A DNA stretch of 64,000 nucleotides from Verrucomicrobiota bacterium. GTDB lineage: Bacteria; Verrucomicrobiota; Kiritimatiellia; RFP12; UBA1067. Positions 26,261 through 36,888 of this stretch are shown here, in pieces. The notes beneath the pieces were generated by a model. That model searched no databases. It had not been told where the DNA came from and worked only from the letters and a program-made list of their open reading frames with translations. Both the position numbers and the translations under genes were made by a program. Within the stretch, counting starts at the first letter, position 1. Each line of letters begins with the position of its first letter. Location of the stretch: contig JAHFSX010000016.1 of the NCBI GenBank assembly GCA_023269675.1, forward strand, positions 1 through 64,000, in the 5' to 3' direction.

Positions 26261-29200
26261 ATGCGGAAAACAGTGTGGGCGGCGGGGCTGTGTCTTTCAT
26301 TGACTTGCCGTGCCTGGGCGGCAACGCCCCTGACACGTGAGGAACTGGCCCAGCGCTGCGATCCGCGCGCCCTGCGGTATGTGAGCCCGCTGGTGACGGC
26401 GCAGACGGCGGGACAGGGCGTGGATGTCGAGGCCGACGTCCGCGGCACGCCTTATGTGACGCTGATCGTCACGGACGGCGGCGACAGCTACGCGTGCGAC
26501 CACTCCGACTGGCTGGACGCGCGCTTCACGGGGCCGTTCGGCGAGAAACGCCTGTCGCAGATGCAGTGGGTGCATGAGCAGTGCGGCTGGAACAGCTCGG
26601 TCAAGAACAAGAGCGTGTCCGGCAAAGGCTTCCAGGTGCTCGGCAGAGAGTACGCCGACGGCATCGGCACCCACTCGCCGGGCCTTCTGGTTTTCCAGGT
26701 GCCGGACGGCGCGGAGAAATTTGTGGCGAGGGCCGCGCTGGACGACTCCGGCGTGAAGCAGGGCAAGTCCGCCCCGAGTTCGGTGCAGTTCGTCGTCTAC
26801 GCGGGCGTGCCCTCCGCCGACTTCCTCAAGGCCCTGCGGCTGATCGGGGTGCCCGATCCCGCGGCGCGCGCCAAGCTGGACGCGCTGAAGGCCAAGCACG
26901 GCGAGGCGGCGGCCAAGGAGTATCTGATCCTGCAGCGCGAGCTGACGCAGAAGCCCAAGGCCACCGGCGGCATCGCGGACGCGGCGACACGCGCCAGCCA
27001 GGCCTATGACCGCCAGGCGACGATCCTGCCGGAAGACCGCGACCCCGTGGACGTGGCGACCCGCCGCACGCGGGCGCTGTACGAGGACCTCAAGGGGCAG
27101 GCCGATCTGGCCGCGGCAGGCGGCCAGCTCGCCGCGCTGGAGAACGAGGCGCAGGCCGTGGCGGTCACGGACACCGACGCCCGCATGGCCCTGCTGAAAC
27201 AGGTTCAGTCCGTGCGCCGCGCCATCGCCTTCGCCAACCCGCTCCTGAAGCCGATCTCCAAGCTGCTCTTCATCACGCGCGAGGCGCTGCCGCCGGACGA
27301 GTTCACCTGGGGCAACCACATGTGCGACCAGTACTTCGGCTTCCACGCCACGCTGCACGGCACCACGCAGGGCAACGGCCTGTACGTGCTGGAGAACCCG
27401 TGGTCCGACGCGCCGGCCGCGCGCAACCTGATCGCCGACTCCGTGATCGAAGCGGGCGCGCGCAAAGGCCAGAAGCTCGGCAACGGCGGGTTCCTCGGCC
27501 CGGACGTGTCGTTCGACGGCAAGCAGATCCTGTTCTGCTACACCGACGGCGAGCCGCAGATCCGCGTGTGGAACGAGCAGACCACCTTCCACATCTTCCG
27601 CTGCAACGCGGACGGCTCCGGGCTGGTGCAGCTGACCGACGGCATCGTGAACGACCTGGAGCCCTGCTGGCTGCCCAACGGCCGCATCGCCTTCGTCTCC
27701 GAGCGCCGCGGCGGCTTCGGCCGCTGCCACGGGCGGCCCGTGCCGAGCTACACGCTGCACACGATGTTCGAGGACGGCACCGACATCGTGCGGCTCAGCC
27801 CGCACGAGACCAACGAGTGGCAGCCGAGCGTGGACAACAGCGGCATGATCGCCTACACGCGCTGGGACTACGTGGACCGCGGCTTCAACCAGGCGCACCA
27901 CGCCTGGACCACCTACCCGGACGGCCGCGACGCGCGCACCATCAACGGCAACACGCACGCCTCGCTGCGCACCGCGCCGATGATGCAGATGAACGTGCGC
28001 GCCGTGCCGGGCTCGCCCAAGTACGTGGCCATCGCCGCCGGCCACCACACCGAGGCCCGCGGCTCGGTGCTCCTGATCGACCCGACCGTGGCCGACGACG
28101 ACGCCATGGCCCAGGTCAAGCGCGTCACGCCCGACCAGCTCTTCCCCGAGGCGGAGTTCTACATCGACAAGGGCTCGGGCGCCTATGCCGCGCCGTGGCC
28201 CCTGAGCGAGAAGTACTACCTCTGCGTCTACGACGGCGACGCCAACGCGCAGTACGGCAGCATCGACACGGCGGGCCGGCGTTACGCGATCACGCTCATG
28301 GACGTCTTCGGCAACAAGATCCCGATCTACGCGAACCCGCAGATCTCGTGCCTGGACCCGATGCCGCTGCAGCCGCGGCCGCGCCCGCCCGTGCTGGCGC
28401 ACGCCACCCTGGTGGGCCGCCCGCGCCTGAGCAACGGCGAGAAGCCCGCGCCGGTCCCGCAGGAGCAGCTGCCCAAGACCGCCAAGGTCGGCCTGATCAA
28501 CGTCTACAACACGCGCCGGCCCTTCCCCGAAGGCACGAAGATCACCGCGCTGCGCATCTGGCAGGTGCTGCCCAAGACCACGCCCAATGCGGATCACCCG
28601 CGCATCGGCCTGGGCAGCCAGAAAGGCGCAAAGCTCGTGCTGGGCACCGTGCCGGTGGAGGCGGACGGCAGCGCGTTCTGGGAGCAGCCGGTGGACGTGC
28701 CGGTGCTGTTCCACGCGCTCGACGAGAACGGCTGCGCCGTGCAGGGCATGCGCAGCGTGGCCTACACCGCGCCAGGCGAGACGCTGATGTGCAACGGCTG
28801 CCACGACCAGCGCGTCGGCTCCGCCCGCACCCCGCCCAAAGCCTCTCCCCTGGCCATGCGGCGCGCGCCCTCCAAGATCGCGCCGGAGATGGAGGGCACC
28901 AACCCCTTCCACTTCGCGCGGCTCGTGCAGCCGGTGCTCGACGCCAAGTGCCTGACGTGCCACGGCGAGAAGCGCACGGGCAAGGCGCCCGACCTGCGGC
29001 GCGGCGACTTCGCCAAACACCCCGACTTCTGGTTCACCTCCTTCGCCAATCTGAAGCCCTTCGTCAAATTCTACGACAGCGCGAGCTGGACCGAGCCCTA
29101 CACGATTCCGGGACAGTTCGGCGCGAATGGCTCGAAGCTCTACACGATGGTCAAGGCCGGCCACCACGACGTCAAGCTGAGCGCCGACGAACTGCGGCGG

Positions 29201-29299
29201 CTCGCGATCTGGATGGACTCCAACGGCCTCTTCCACGGGCACGAGCAGGAGCTGCTGGCACAGGCCGAAGGCAAGGTCGTCCCGCCGATCCTGCAGTGA
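26261..29299 (+). CDS. Secreted HzsA-related protein with NPCBM domain and two c-type haem motifs
   Basis: The ATG at 26261 is preferred over a GTG two codons earlier because GAGAGGG precedes it and a signal peptide follows (cleavage near AWAATP). The 1012-residue product has an N-terminal NPCBM-like domain (YADGIGTHSPGLLVF near residue 130), a helical middle, and a beta-propeller-like region (KLLFITREALPPDEFTWGNHM; FVSERRGGFGRCHGRP) typical of HzsA-related proteins of PVC bacteria. CNGCH (about 843) and CLTCH (about 897) are c-type haem sites. The name comes from the alpha subunit of anammox hydrazine synthase; without HzsB/C partners it is not evidence of anammox. A redox or sugar-related periplasmic role is more likely. 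Confidence 0.82.
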   Translation: MRKTVWAAGLCLSLTCRAWAATPLTREELAQRCDPRALRYVSPLVTAQTAGQGVDVEADVRGTPYVTLIVTDGGDSYACDHSDWLDARFTGPFGEKRLSQMQWVHEQCGWNSSVKNKSVSGKGFQVLGREYADGIGTHSPGLLVFQVPDGAEKFVARAALDDSGVKQGKSAPSSVQFVVYAGVPSADFLKALRLIGVPDPAARAKLDALKAKHGEAAAKEYLILQRELTQKPKATGGIADAATRASQAYDRQATILPEDRDPVDVATRRTRALYEDLKGQADLAAAGGQLAALENEAQAVAVTDTDARMALLKQVQSVRRAIAFANPLLKPISKLLFITREALPPDEFTWGNHMCDQYFGFHATLHGTTQGNGLYVLENPWSDAPAARNLIADSVIEAGARKGQKLGNGGFLGPDVSFDGKQILFCYTDGEPQIRVWNEQTTFHIFRCNADGSGLVQLTDGIVNDLEPCWLPNGRIAFVSERRGGFGRCHGRPVPSYTLHTMFEDGTDIVRLSPHETNEWQPSVDNSGMIAYTRWDYVDRGFNQAHHAWTTYPDGRDARTINGNTHASLRTAPMMQMNVRAVPGSPKYVAIAAGHHTEARGSVLLIDPTVADDDAMAQVKRVTPDQLFPEAEFYIDKGSGAYAAPWPLSEKYYLCVYDGDANAQYGSIDTAGRRYAITLMDVFGNKIPIYANPQISCLDPMPLQPRPRPPVLAHATLVGRPRLSNGEKPAPVPQEQLPKTAKVGLINVYNTRRPFPEGTKITALRIWQVLPKTTPNADHPRIGLGSQKGAKLVLGTVPVEADGSAFWEQPVDVPVLFHALDENGCAVQGMRSVAYTAPGETLMCNGCHDQRVGSARTPPKASPLAMRRAPSKIAPEMEGTNPFHFARLVQPVLDAKCLTCHGEKRTGKAPDLRRGDFAKHPDFWFTSFANLKPFVKFYDSASWTEPYTIPGQFGANGSKLYTMVKAGHHDVKLSADELRRLAIWMDSNGLFHGHEQELLAQAEGKVVPPILQ

Positions 29300-29305
29300 G
29301 GAGAG

Positions 29306-29378
29306 AGACTGTAGGCTGTAGGCTGCAGGATGAACCTCTGCAAGCCGTTTGCCTACAGTCTACAGTCTTCAGCCTAAA
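29306..29378. repeat. Heptad-periodic inverted repeat (CTGTAGG type)
   Basis: The left arm repeats CTGTAGG/CTGTAGG/CTGCAGG; the right arm reads CTACAGT/CTACAGT/CTTCAGC, the imperfect reverse complement, about 25 bases on. It fills the gap between the HzsA-like gene and the small zinc-ribbon gene. Confidence 0.75.
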
Positions 29379-29401
29379 CACATCAATGGAGCGCAGCGAC
29401 A

Positions 29402-29938
29402 TTGAAAAGCGTACTGACAGCCGGCGTGTGCGTGTCGTGCGGACGGGCGTCCGGACGGCACTACCGGACCTGCCCCTATTGCGGCGAACAGGTCTGGCAG
29501 CCGCGGTGGCGGCGGGCGGGTCAGGCCGCCCTGCTCGCGCTGCCGCCCCTGCTGCTGGCCGCGCTCGCGGCCTCGACGCGGCCGGACATGGCCGCTTTCG
29601 CGCGGGCCATGCGCGCGGTGCATCCCGCGCTCGGCTTTCTTTTCGCGGCGGGGATCGGCCTGCTGCTGCTGCCGACGCCGGACAGCGACGTGGTGATCAG
29701 CTCGCGGGCGGAGGGACTCCGCTGGCAGCTGTGCGCGATACTCGGCGGCTGGCTGATGGGCCTCTGCGCCGCCGCATCCGCGGTCTGCCTGGGCTACGGC
29801 CGCGCCACCGGCCCCGTCGCGTGGCTGACCGCAGGACTGCTTGCCGCGTGCATCATTGCCGCGCCCGTCTTCTTCCGCATCCCGTGGCGCAGCCTGGCGG
29901 CCGCCGGCCTGCTCGCCGCCGCGCTCGTGCGGTTGTGA
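29402..29938 (+). CDS. Zinc-ribbon membrane protein of unknown function
   Basis: A 178-residue protein read from a TTG start 10 bases after GGAG. The N-terminus has a four-cysteine zinc ribbon (CVSCGRASGRHYRTCPYC) and the rest holds about five membrane helices separated by short loops, including LLALPPLLLAALAAS and AILGGWLMGLCAAASAVCL. The build is that of a small zinc-ribbon membrane protein of unknown role. No partner gene suggests a pathway. Confidence 0.6.
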   Translation: MKSVLTAGVCVSCGRASGRHYRTCPYCGEQVWQPRWRRAGQAALLALPPLLLAALAASTRPDMAAFARAMRAVHPALGFLFAAGIGLLLLPTPDSDVVISSRAEGLRWQLCAILGGWLMGLCAAASAVCLGYGRATGPVAWLTAGLLAACIIAAPVFFRIPWRSLAAAGLLAAALVRL

Positions 29939-30110
29939 GCGCACCGCTCCCCGCAAGCCTTCTTTGGGCGCGGCATCCCCCGCCGTGACCGGCTCCCCCG
30001 TTTCTTCTTCCATGCGCGCTTGACAATCACTTTCCCTCCGCTCAGAATCAAAAGCTTATGTTTGGCTCATTTAGCGAGCGTGTGTAGCGGCTTTTCAACA
30101 GGAGGCGAAT

Positions 30111-33100
30111 ATGCGTATGCAGCGGGTATCGGGAGTTCTTTTTGTGTTTGCGGCACTGTCCGCCCGGGCCGCCATTCAGACGGCGGGCGACCTGCTGGTC
30201 GATGTGAACGCGTCAACCCTCTCGGCCCTGGGCAACAATGCCACGGTGGCGGCCTGGACCAACTCCGGAACGCTCGGCGGACAGTTTGTGCCGGCGGTGA
30301 GCGGCCAGGGGGCTCTCTACCAGACCGCCGTGGGCGGCGCGCCCGCCGTGACCTTCGCGGCGTCGGCCAACTCGGTGATGACGAACTCGGTGCCGCCTCC
30401 GTCCTCGATTTTAAGCAACAACATCTGGAGCGCCGAGCTCTGGGTTCTCAACCCGATCCTGGAAACGTCCTCTTCCGAGGACCAGCTCTCATGGACCGAC
30501 CGCGGCAACTGGACCGGGTCGGCCGACGGAACCTGCATGGAGATCCGCTATTGCTTCGACACCGCCAACGCGGTGGAGCACTACAACAGCACGTGCAACA
30601 TCCCGTGGAGCGGCACCCCGCCCCAGGCCGGCATCTGGCACCACGTCGTCATCACGCGGGACACGAACGGCGTGGAGCGTCTGTATGCGGACGGCGTGCT
30701 GCGCACGGCCAAGACGCCGACGGTCGCCAACCTGCGCGGCGGCGGACGGTTCGCGCTGGGCGGCGTGTGGGACCGCGCGTCGGCCAACTGGCAGATGCTG
30801 TTCAGCGGTTCGCTCGCCGCGGCGCGCGTCCACAGCGGCACCTTGAGCGCCGCCCAGGTCCTGAACAACTACCAATCCGACCGCGCGGCGTATCAAACGA
30901 TCTGGAACGGCGCAGCGGGAACGGCGCTGCCGTGGGCCGACCCGGCCAACTGGCTGGGCGGCAATGTCGGCGAAAGCGGCGAGACGGTCTGGATCGACAA
31001 CGGCGGCACGGCCGTGCTGACGAACGGCGTGCAGCTGAGCTACCTGTTCCCCGCCCACGGCGGGCTCGTCATCACCAACGGCGCGGCCCTGACGTTCCCT
31101 GCGATCTCGACCACCGTGAACGTGGGTGACGGCGCAGGCAAGCAGTTCGCCCTCACCGTGGCGGAGGGCAGCTTCAGGCTTCCGGGAGCCAACCTCAACA
31201 ACCTCTATATGGGCGTGAACGGCGGGCGGGCGGACGTGACCCTCGGCGGGAGCGGCGCCGACGCGGTGCTCGACGTGGACCGCGACGCGGTCGTCGGCAA
31301 CGGAGCCGGAACAATCGGGCGCATGACCATCGGCAACGGCGGCGCGGCCTATTGCTCGAACGGGTATTTCTACGTGGCCAACAGCGTCGGCTCGGACGGG
31401 CAGCTGGACATGAGCGGCGGGCTGGTCGGCTTCCGCACGGCGGACCGGGCCTTCGTGGTGAGCGCCAACGGCGGACGGGGCGTGGTCAACGTGAACGGCG
31501 GCACGGTCGATGCCACCGGCGACATCCAGTGGTCGGCCGGAGCCTCCACCAACCGCGCCTACGGCGCCGTCTACCTGGCCGGCGGCACGCTGCGCGCCAA
31601 GCGCCTCTTCGCCGTGAACACGGCCGGCACCAACCTCCTGTACGTGAACGGCGGCACCCTTCAGGCGCGCGACACGCGCGCCGATTTCATGTACAACCTG
31701 ACGGCCGCCTATCTTCAGTCCGGCGGCGTGACCTTCGACATCCCGACCAACGTGACCGTGACCGCCGCGCAGGGGCTGCTGACCGACCCTGTGAGCCTGA
31801 ACGGCGGAGTGACCAAAACCGGCGCGGGCCGGCTCACGCTCGCGGGCGTCAACACCTTTACGGGCAACATCAACGTCAACGCCGGCGACCTCCTCTTCCG
31901 CAACACCGGCGGGTTCCCTTCAGGCTACAGCGGGACAATCACGCTCACCGCCGGGGCCGCAATCGGATACGAGAAGGCGGGCGGCGCGGCGCAGCTGCTG
32001 TCCCGGCTCAACGCGGCCTCCGCGGGCTATCTGACGCTCTTCGGCGTGAACGCGGCCGAGAACGTGGACTTCTCGACGTTCCCCAACATGAATCTGTCAT
32101 TCATCGGCGTGACCAACTACACCGGCACGTTTACCCCCTACCCGGGCCAGTACTCGTTCAAAGTCGAAGGCGCGGTGGTCACCAACGCCGCGGTGCTGGC
32201 CGACGCGGGCGCGACGCCCGGGCATCTGTCGGTCACCGGCTCCGCAGGCGGCGGCATGGTCCTGAGCGGCAACAACACCTTCACCGGCGGCACCGAGATC
32301 GACGCGGCCTATGTTGTGCTCGGCCATGCGAACGCGCTCGGCACGCAGGCTACGCCCGGCGCGCGCGACGTGCTGCTCCGCAACGGCGGCACGATCCGCT
32401 TCGACGCGGCCATGGACATCGCCGCCTTCGTCACCAACCGGCTGATGGCATCCTCGTCGGGCATCCTGCTGATCGGCGCGGCCAACGCCGGCAAGGGCAT
32501 CGACCTCAGCGGCCACCCCGGCATCGTCGTGGGCTCGGGCGAACTGAGCCTCGATTATTCCGGCACGCTCGTCCCGGCCGCCAACGTCTACCGCCTGGGC
32601 GGAGGCAACGCGGCGTATGCCGGCTCAAGTTCCCGCGGCCTCTCGGTCAGCAATCTCGCCGACAGCGCGGGCTTGACCGCCGTGGCGATCGGCACCCCCG
32701 GCATCGTCGAGCTCAAGGCCGGCAACAGCTACTCCGGCAACACGGTGGTGACCAACCGCGGCGTGCTCTTCCTGAAAGAGGACGGGCTCGGCGCGGTGCC
32801 GGCGGCGCCGACCGCGGGCAACCTGCTCGTGGACAATGGCGTGATCCGTTCCGGCCCCGCGAACTTTTCGCTGAACGCCAACCGGGGCGTGACCGTCGGC
32901 GCGGGCGGCATGGAACTCCACCCCTGGGGCGGCTATACCATGACGGTCGGCGGCAACCTGGCCGGATCCGGCAAGGTCACCGCCACGGACAGCGGGTACG
33001 TCACCTTTGCCGGTGCGGCGAACAGCTACAACGGCAACGTCGTGATCGGCGGCGGCCAGAACATCCGCATCGGCAGCGGCCCCGCTTTCAGTTGGGCCTC

Positions 33101-36100
33101 GACGGGCGGCGTGACCGACAACGGGACGCTCTGGCTGAAGACCGACGGCACCTCAAGCTTCGCGGATATCGTCAGCGGCAGCGGCGCCGTGCGCAAGGAG
33201 GGCGCGGGAACCTTGACGCTCGCGTCGCTGCAAACCTACGCCGGCGTCACGTACATCGACGCGGGCGTGCTGCAGGTCGCGGCCACCAACGTGCTGCCGC
33301 GCGGCGCGGGCAAGGGCGTCGTCGAGATCAAGGGCGGGGCCGCGCTGGACGCGAACAACCTCCATCTGATGGTCGGCGGGCTCAGCGGCGCGGGCCTGGT
33401 GACCAACAGCGCGGGCGGCCTGCGGAACCTGTATGTGGGCGAGAACAGCGTGACCTCGGTGTATAGCGGCGTGATCGCCCCCGCCCTGGCGCTGGTCAAG
33501 ATCGGCACGGGCAAGCAGACGCTGGGGAGCACGAACGGCACCCTTGCCCAAGCCTCCGTGCAGGCGGGCGTGCTGGAGCTGGCCGGGCCGGCGAGCGTCA
33601 GCGGCGCCATGTCCGTCGCGGACGGGGCCACGCTCGTCATCTCCGATGCGATCAACGGCCTGGCCGGCGAGTTCTTCGACCTTTCGGTCGCCCCGGTCTC
33701 AAACAACTTCGTTTCGCTGAGCACGATCAACACCTTCCTTGCGGGCCGGACGCCCGCGCTGCTGGTCAACAGTTCCTATCTCGGTTCCGGGTTTGATCTG
33801 GGCGCGACGGGCGCAGGCTACACGCCGCACTTCCCCGCCGCCTACAACGCCTCCGCGAAGGAAAACTTTGTCACGCGGTTTGCCGGCTGGTTCAACGCCG
33901 AGCAGGCGGGCACCTACACCTTCGCGACCGCGAGCGACGACGGCAGCCTGGTCTTCATCGACGGCGCAACCGTGGTGGACAACAATAAGAACCAGAGCTA
34001 TTTGCCGGCCAGCAAAGTCAGCGGCGGCGTCACGCTGACGGCGGGCCTGCACGCGATCGTCATCGTGATGTACGAGATTGCCGGCGACCAGGGGCTGACG
34101 GTGTGGCTGACCGCGCCCGGCGGAGCCGAACAGGTGCTTCCGAGCCGGCTGCTGTTCAGCGGCAATACGGGCGCGTCCCAGGCAGCGGCACTGACCGGCA
34201 GCGCGAACAGCACGTTGAGCTTCTTGACCGGCAGCGCGGCGATCCTGCGGCTGACGGGCGACGGCGACTCGACGTTCGCCGGCGCCATCCAGGGCACGAA
34301 CGCCAACAGCCGGCTGGTGAAGGAAGGTTCCGGGAAACTGACCCTCACCTCGACGCGCAGCGACTTCGCGGGCGTCCTCGACGTGCAGAAGGGCTCTCTG
34401 CGGTTCCAAGACGGAGCCGGCTTGCTGGGTGTGCTCAACATCGCTTCGCAAGCGGTGGCCGAAGTCACCGGCAAGACCGGACTCGACGCTCGCTTCTACA
34501 ACAATGCCGCCGCGAACGCCGACTACACCATGTTCGCGTCGGTGACCGCCATCAACACGTACTTGAGCGGGAAGACGCCGGATCTCGTCACCAACTCGCT
34601 GGCGTTCGGGGCCAATCTGGACTGCGGCGAGACGGGGAACGCTTTCCCCGGGCCTTACAGCAATGCGACGGGCTCACGCAAGAGCAACTTCGACATGTAC
34701 CTGTCCGGCAAGCTGTATCTGGACCGGACAGGCCTGTATGCCTTCGGCCTGCGCAGCGACGACGGCTCGATGTTCTTTATCGACGGCGTGACGGCCGTGA
34801 ACAGCTCGGGGGACAAAGGGATGACCGACATCTGGGGCACGCGCACGCTGACCAACGGCTTCCATGACGTGGTGTTCGCGTTCCGCCAGAACGGCGGCGG
34901 CTACGGCCTGCGCGTGTCCATGGCGTATCCGGGCGGTGCGACCAACCTGCTGCCCCAGTCGATCCTGTATGGCGGCGCGCAGGTGCGCGGGCTGTCCGGC
35001 GTGGCGGGCGGCACGCTGAACCTCGGCGCGGAGTCCCCCATCGAGCTGCAGCAGAACGCGGATACGACCTACGGCGGCACGCTTCTCGGCGGCGCGAAGG
35101 CGCTCGTCACGAAGAACGGCACCGGCACGCTGACCCTCACGGACGACAACGCGGGCTATGCAGGCGGCTACCTCGTCAACAGCGGCGCGCTGCGCGTCGG
35201 CAACGGCGGTTTGAGCGGAACACTCGGGCCGACCGCGTCCGCCGCCATCGCCGCGGCGGGCACGCTGATCTTCAACCGCGCGGGAACGGTCACGGTCGGC
35301 GGCACGCTCAGCGGCACCGGCCTGCTGCGCCTGGACGGCCCCGGCGAAGTCTACATCACGTCCACCAACGCCTTCGCGGGTACGGTGAAGGTCAACAGCG
35401 GGCGGCTCACCCTGGCGCCAGGCGCCACACTCGGCGCATCCGCGACTATCACGAACGCCGGCGTCGTGGAGGTCAAAACCTCCGGCACGCTGGCGCAGAG
35501 CGGGGTTACGGGCCCGTTGCTCGGCAACGGCGAACTCAATGTCACCGGCAGCGGCACCCTCCTGCTGAACCGTGACAATGTCTATACCGGTGTGACGCGC
35601 GTGAGCTCGGGCGCAACCCTGCGGGTCGCACGTCCGTCGCAGCTGGGCGGCGGCGGCAGCGTCGCGCTCGACGGCGGCACGCTGGCGATCATGCCGGAAG
35701 TGACCCCGGGCACGAACGCGCTGCTCCCGTCGCTCGGAGCCTCGGCCTGGAGGCTCAACGGCGCGGCGATCTGGTCCAACCGCTACGGCAGCGCGTGGGT
35801 CCAGCTCACGCCCAACTCGTCCAGCGTGGCCGGCAGCGCCTTCTGCAACACCAAGCTCAATCCGGCGGTGCCTTGGTACGCCTCCTTCCGCTACGAGGTC
35901 GGCGACCACATGCTCAATGCCGCGGACGGAATCACCTTCATCCTGCAGAACAGCAGCGCGACCAACGGCGCGCTCGGCGCCTCCGGCGGCGCGCTCGGGG
36001 TGGACACGATCTCGCCCTCCATCGGCATCTTCTTCAACCTCTACAACGCCGCCTCGGTCGGCTGGATCGTCAACGGCGCGAAACTGGATGCGGTCACCGC

Positions 36101-36857
36101 GCTCAACGGCATCATCCCGACGAACGGCATGGATGTGGCGCTTTCCTATGACGGCGACAAGCTGAACCTGACGCTGACGCAAGGCGTAAAGATCTACGCG
36201 GTCTCGCGCACGGTCAACATGACCACGCAGTTCAGCGGCAACACGGCGTACGCCGGCTTCACCGGCGGCACGGGCGGCGCGACCGCGCAGCAGTTCGTCG
36301 GCAACTTCGCGCTCACCGACGCCCTCCCCGGATCGACGGCCTTCGGCAACACCGTGACCGTGGGCGACGGCCTGACCGGCACCGTCACGCCGTCTTTGGT
36401 CATCAGCAACGCTGCGTTCAGCGTGAACGGGGTCAGCCTCGGCTCGAACGCGACGCTTAACGTGTCGGCCGCGGCAGGCTCGGTCGCCAACTCGGCCTAC
36501 TTGCTGGCCGCCAGCAACGTGACCGCCGCCGCGGGCGTAGCGACCGTCAACCTGGCCGCCAACGGCAGCGGCAAAGGCGTGCTGGCGCTCGCGAAGCTGA
36601 CCTTCGGCAGCGGCGCGAAACTGGTCGTGACCGGCGCGGTCTCGGTGCCGGGCGGTGTGCTGACCGTGGTGGTGCCGACGCCGGTGCCGCGCGGGGTCAC
36701 GCAGCTCGCGGACTTCACGGGCGCCACGTGGGTGGGCGGACAACCGACGATCGTGCTGAGGGACGCGCAAGGCAACATCCTGACGGAGGTGATCGTGCTG
36801 CGCAACGGGCTGCTCTACATCAACACGATCCAGGGCACCCTGCTCCGCCTGCGTTAG
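30111..36857 (+). CDS. Giant secreted beta-helix protein with PATR repeats, two PA14 domains and a lectin-like domain
   Basis: A 2248-residue exported protein; AGGAGG precedes the start and a signal peptide ends near ARAA. A LamG/concanavalin-like domain (about 25-270) comes first. There follow at least five autotransporter-associated beta-strand repeats, recognised by phrases such as VTKTGAGRLTLAGVNTFTG, VRKEGAGTLTLASLQTYAG and VTKNGTGTLTLTDDNAGYAG. Two PA14-type domains lie at about 1183-1345 and 1458-1620 (ASDDGSLVFIDG, RSDDGSMFFIDG), and an L-type lectin-like domain at about 1880-2070 (ADGITFILQNSS). No beta-barrel autotransporter domain or PEP-CTERM signal ends the protein, so how it is anchored is unclear. 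Glycan adhesion is the likely role. Confidence 0.85.
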   Translation: MRMQRVSGVLFVFAALSARAAIQTAGDLLVDVNASTLSALGNNATVAAWTNSGTLGGQFVPAVSGQGALYQTAVGGAPAVTFAASANSVMTNSVPPPSSILSNNIWSAELWVLNPILETSSSEDQLSWTDRGNWTGSADGTCMEIRYCFDTANAVEHYNSTCNIPWSGTPPQAGIWHHVVITRDTNGVERLYADGVLRTAKTPTVANLRGGGRFALGGVWDRASANWQMLFSGSLAAARVHSGTLSAAQVLNNYQSDRAAYQTIWNGAAGTALPWADPANWLGGNVGESGETVWIDNGGTAVLTNGVQLSYLFPAHGGLVITNGAALTFPAISTTVNVGDGAGKQFALTVAEGSFRLPGANLNNLYMGVNGGRADVTLGGSGADAVLDVDRDAVVGNGAGTIGRMTIGNGGAAYCSNGYFYVANSVGSDGQLDMSGGLVGFRTADRAFVVSANGGRGVVNVNGGTVDATGDIQWSAGASTNRAYGAVYLAGGTLRAKRLFAVNTAGTNLLYVNGGTLQARDTRADFMYNLTAAYLQSGGVTFDIPTNVTVTAAQGLLTDPVSLNGGVTKTGAGRLTLAGVNTFTGNINVNAGDLLFRNTGGFPSGYSGTITLTAGAAIGYEKAGGAAQLLSRLNAASAGYLTLFGVNAAENVDFSTFPNMNLSFIGVTNYTGTFTPYPGQYSFKVEGAVVTNAAVLADAGATPGHLSVTGSAGGGMVLSGNNTFTGGTEIDAAYVVLGHANALGTQATPGARDVLLRNGGTIRFDAAMDIAAFVTNRLMASSSGILLIGAANAGKGIDLSGHPGIVVGSGELSLDYSGTLVPAANVYRLGGGNAAYAGSSSRGLSVSNLADSAGLTAVAIGTPGIVELKAGNSYSGNTVVTNRGVLFLKEDGLGAVPAAPTAGNLLVDNGVIRSGPANFSLNANRGVTVGAGGMELHPWGGYTMTVGGNLAGSGKVTATDSGYVTFAGAANSYNGNVVIGGGQNIRIGSGPAFSWASTGGVTDNGTLWLKTDGTSSFADIVSGSGAVRKEGAGTLTLASLQTYAGVTYIDAGVLQVAATNVLPRGAGKGVVEIKGGAALDANNLHLMVGGLSGAGLVTNSAGGLRNLYVGENSVTSVYSGVIAPALALVKIGTGKQTLGSTNGTLAQASVQAGVLELAGPASVSGAMSVADGATLVISDAINGLAGEFFDLSVAPVSNNFVSLSTINTFLAGRTPALLVNSSYLGSGFDLGATGAGYTPHFPAAYNASAKENFVTRFAGWFNAEQAGTYTFATASDDGSLVFIDGATVVDNNKNQSYLPASKVSGGVTLTAGLHAIVIVMYEIAGDQGLTVWLTAPGGAEQVLPSRLLFSGNTGASQAAALTGSANSTLSFLTGSAAILRLTGDGDSTFAGAIQGTNANSRLVKEGSGKLTLTSTRSDFAGVLDVQKGSLRFQDGAGLLGVLNIASQAVAEVTGKTGLDARFYNNAAANADYTMFASVTAINTYLSGKTPDLVTNSLAFGANLDCGETGNAFPGPYSNATGSRKSNFDMYLSGKLYLDRTGLYAFGLRSDDGSMFFIDGVTAVNSSGDKGMTDIWGTRTLTNGFHDVVFAFRQNGGGYGLRVSMAYPGGATNLLPQSILYGGAQVRGLSGVAGGTLNLGAESPIELQQNADTTYGGTLLGGAKALVTKNGTGTLTLTDDNAGYAGGYLVNSGALRVGNGGLSGTLGPTASAAIAAAGTLIFNRAGTVTVGGTLSGTGLLRLDGPGEVYITSTNAFAGTVKVNSGRLTLAPGATLGASATITNAGVVEVKTSGTLAQSGVTGPLLGNGELNVTGSGTLLLNRDNVYTGVTRVSSGATLRVARPSQLGGGGSVALDGGTLAIMPEVTPGTNALLPSLGASAWRLNGAAIWSNRYGSAWVQLTPNSSSVAGSAFCNTKLNPAVPWYASFRYEVGDHMLNAADGITFILQNSSATNGALGASGGALGVDTISPSIGIFFNLYNAASVGWIVNGAKLDAVTALNGIIPTNGMDVALSYDGDKLNLTLTQGVKIYAVSRTVNMTTQFSGNTAYAGFTGGTGGATAQQFVGNFALTDALPGSTAFGNTVTVGDGLTGTVTPSLVISNAAFSVNGVSLGSNATLNVSAAAGSVANSAYLLAASNVTAAAGVATVNLAANGSGKGVLALAKLTFGSGAKLVVTGAVSVPGGVLTVVVPTPVPRGVTQLADFTGATWVGGQPTIVLRDAQGNILTEVIVLRNGLLYINTIQGTLLRLR

Positions 36858-36888
36858 CGCGGGCGCTCGGCGAGCAAGCGCACGGCCA

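Noticed and set aside
26261..29299. Hydrazine synthase, hence anammox metabolism
   Set aside because: Only an HzsA-related chain is present; HzsB/C and hydrazine dehydrogenase are absent, and such proteins are common in non-anammox PVC bacteria.
36800..36857. PEP-CTERM sorting signal at the end of the giant protein
   Set aside because: The C-terminus has no PEP motif, membrane helix or basic tail.
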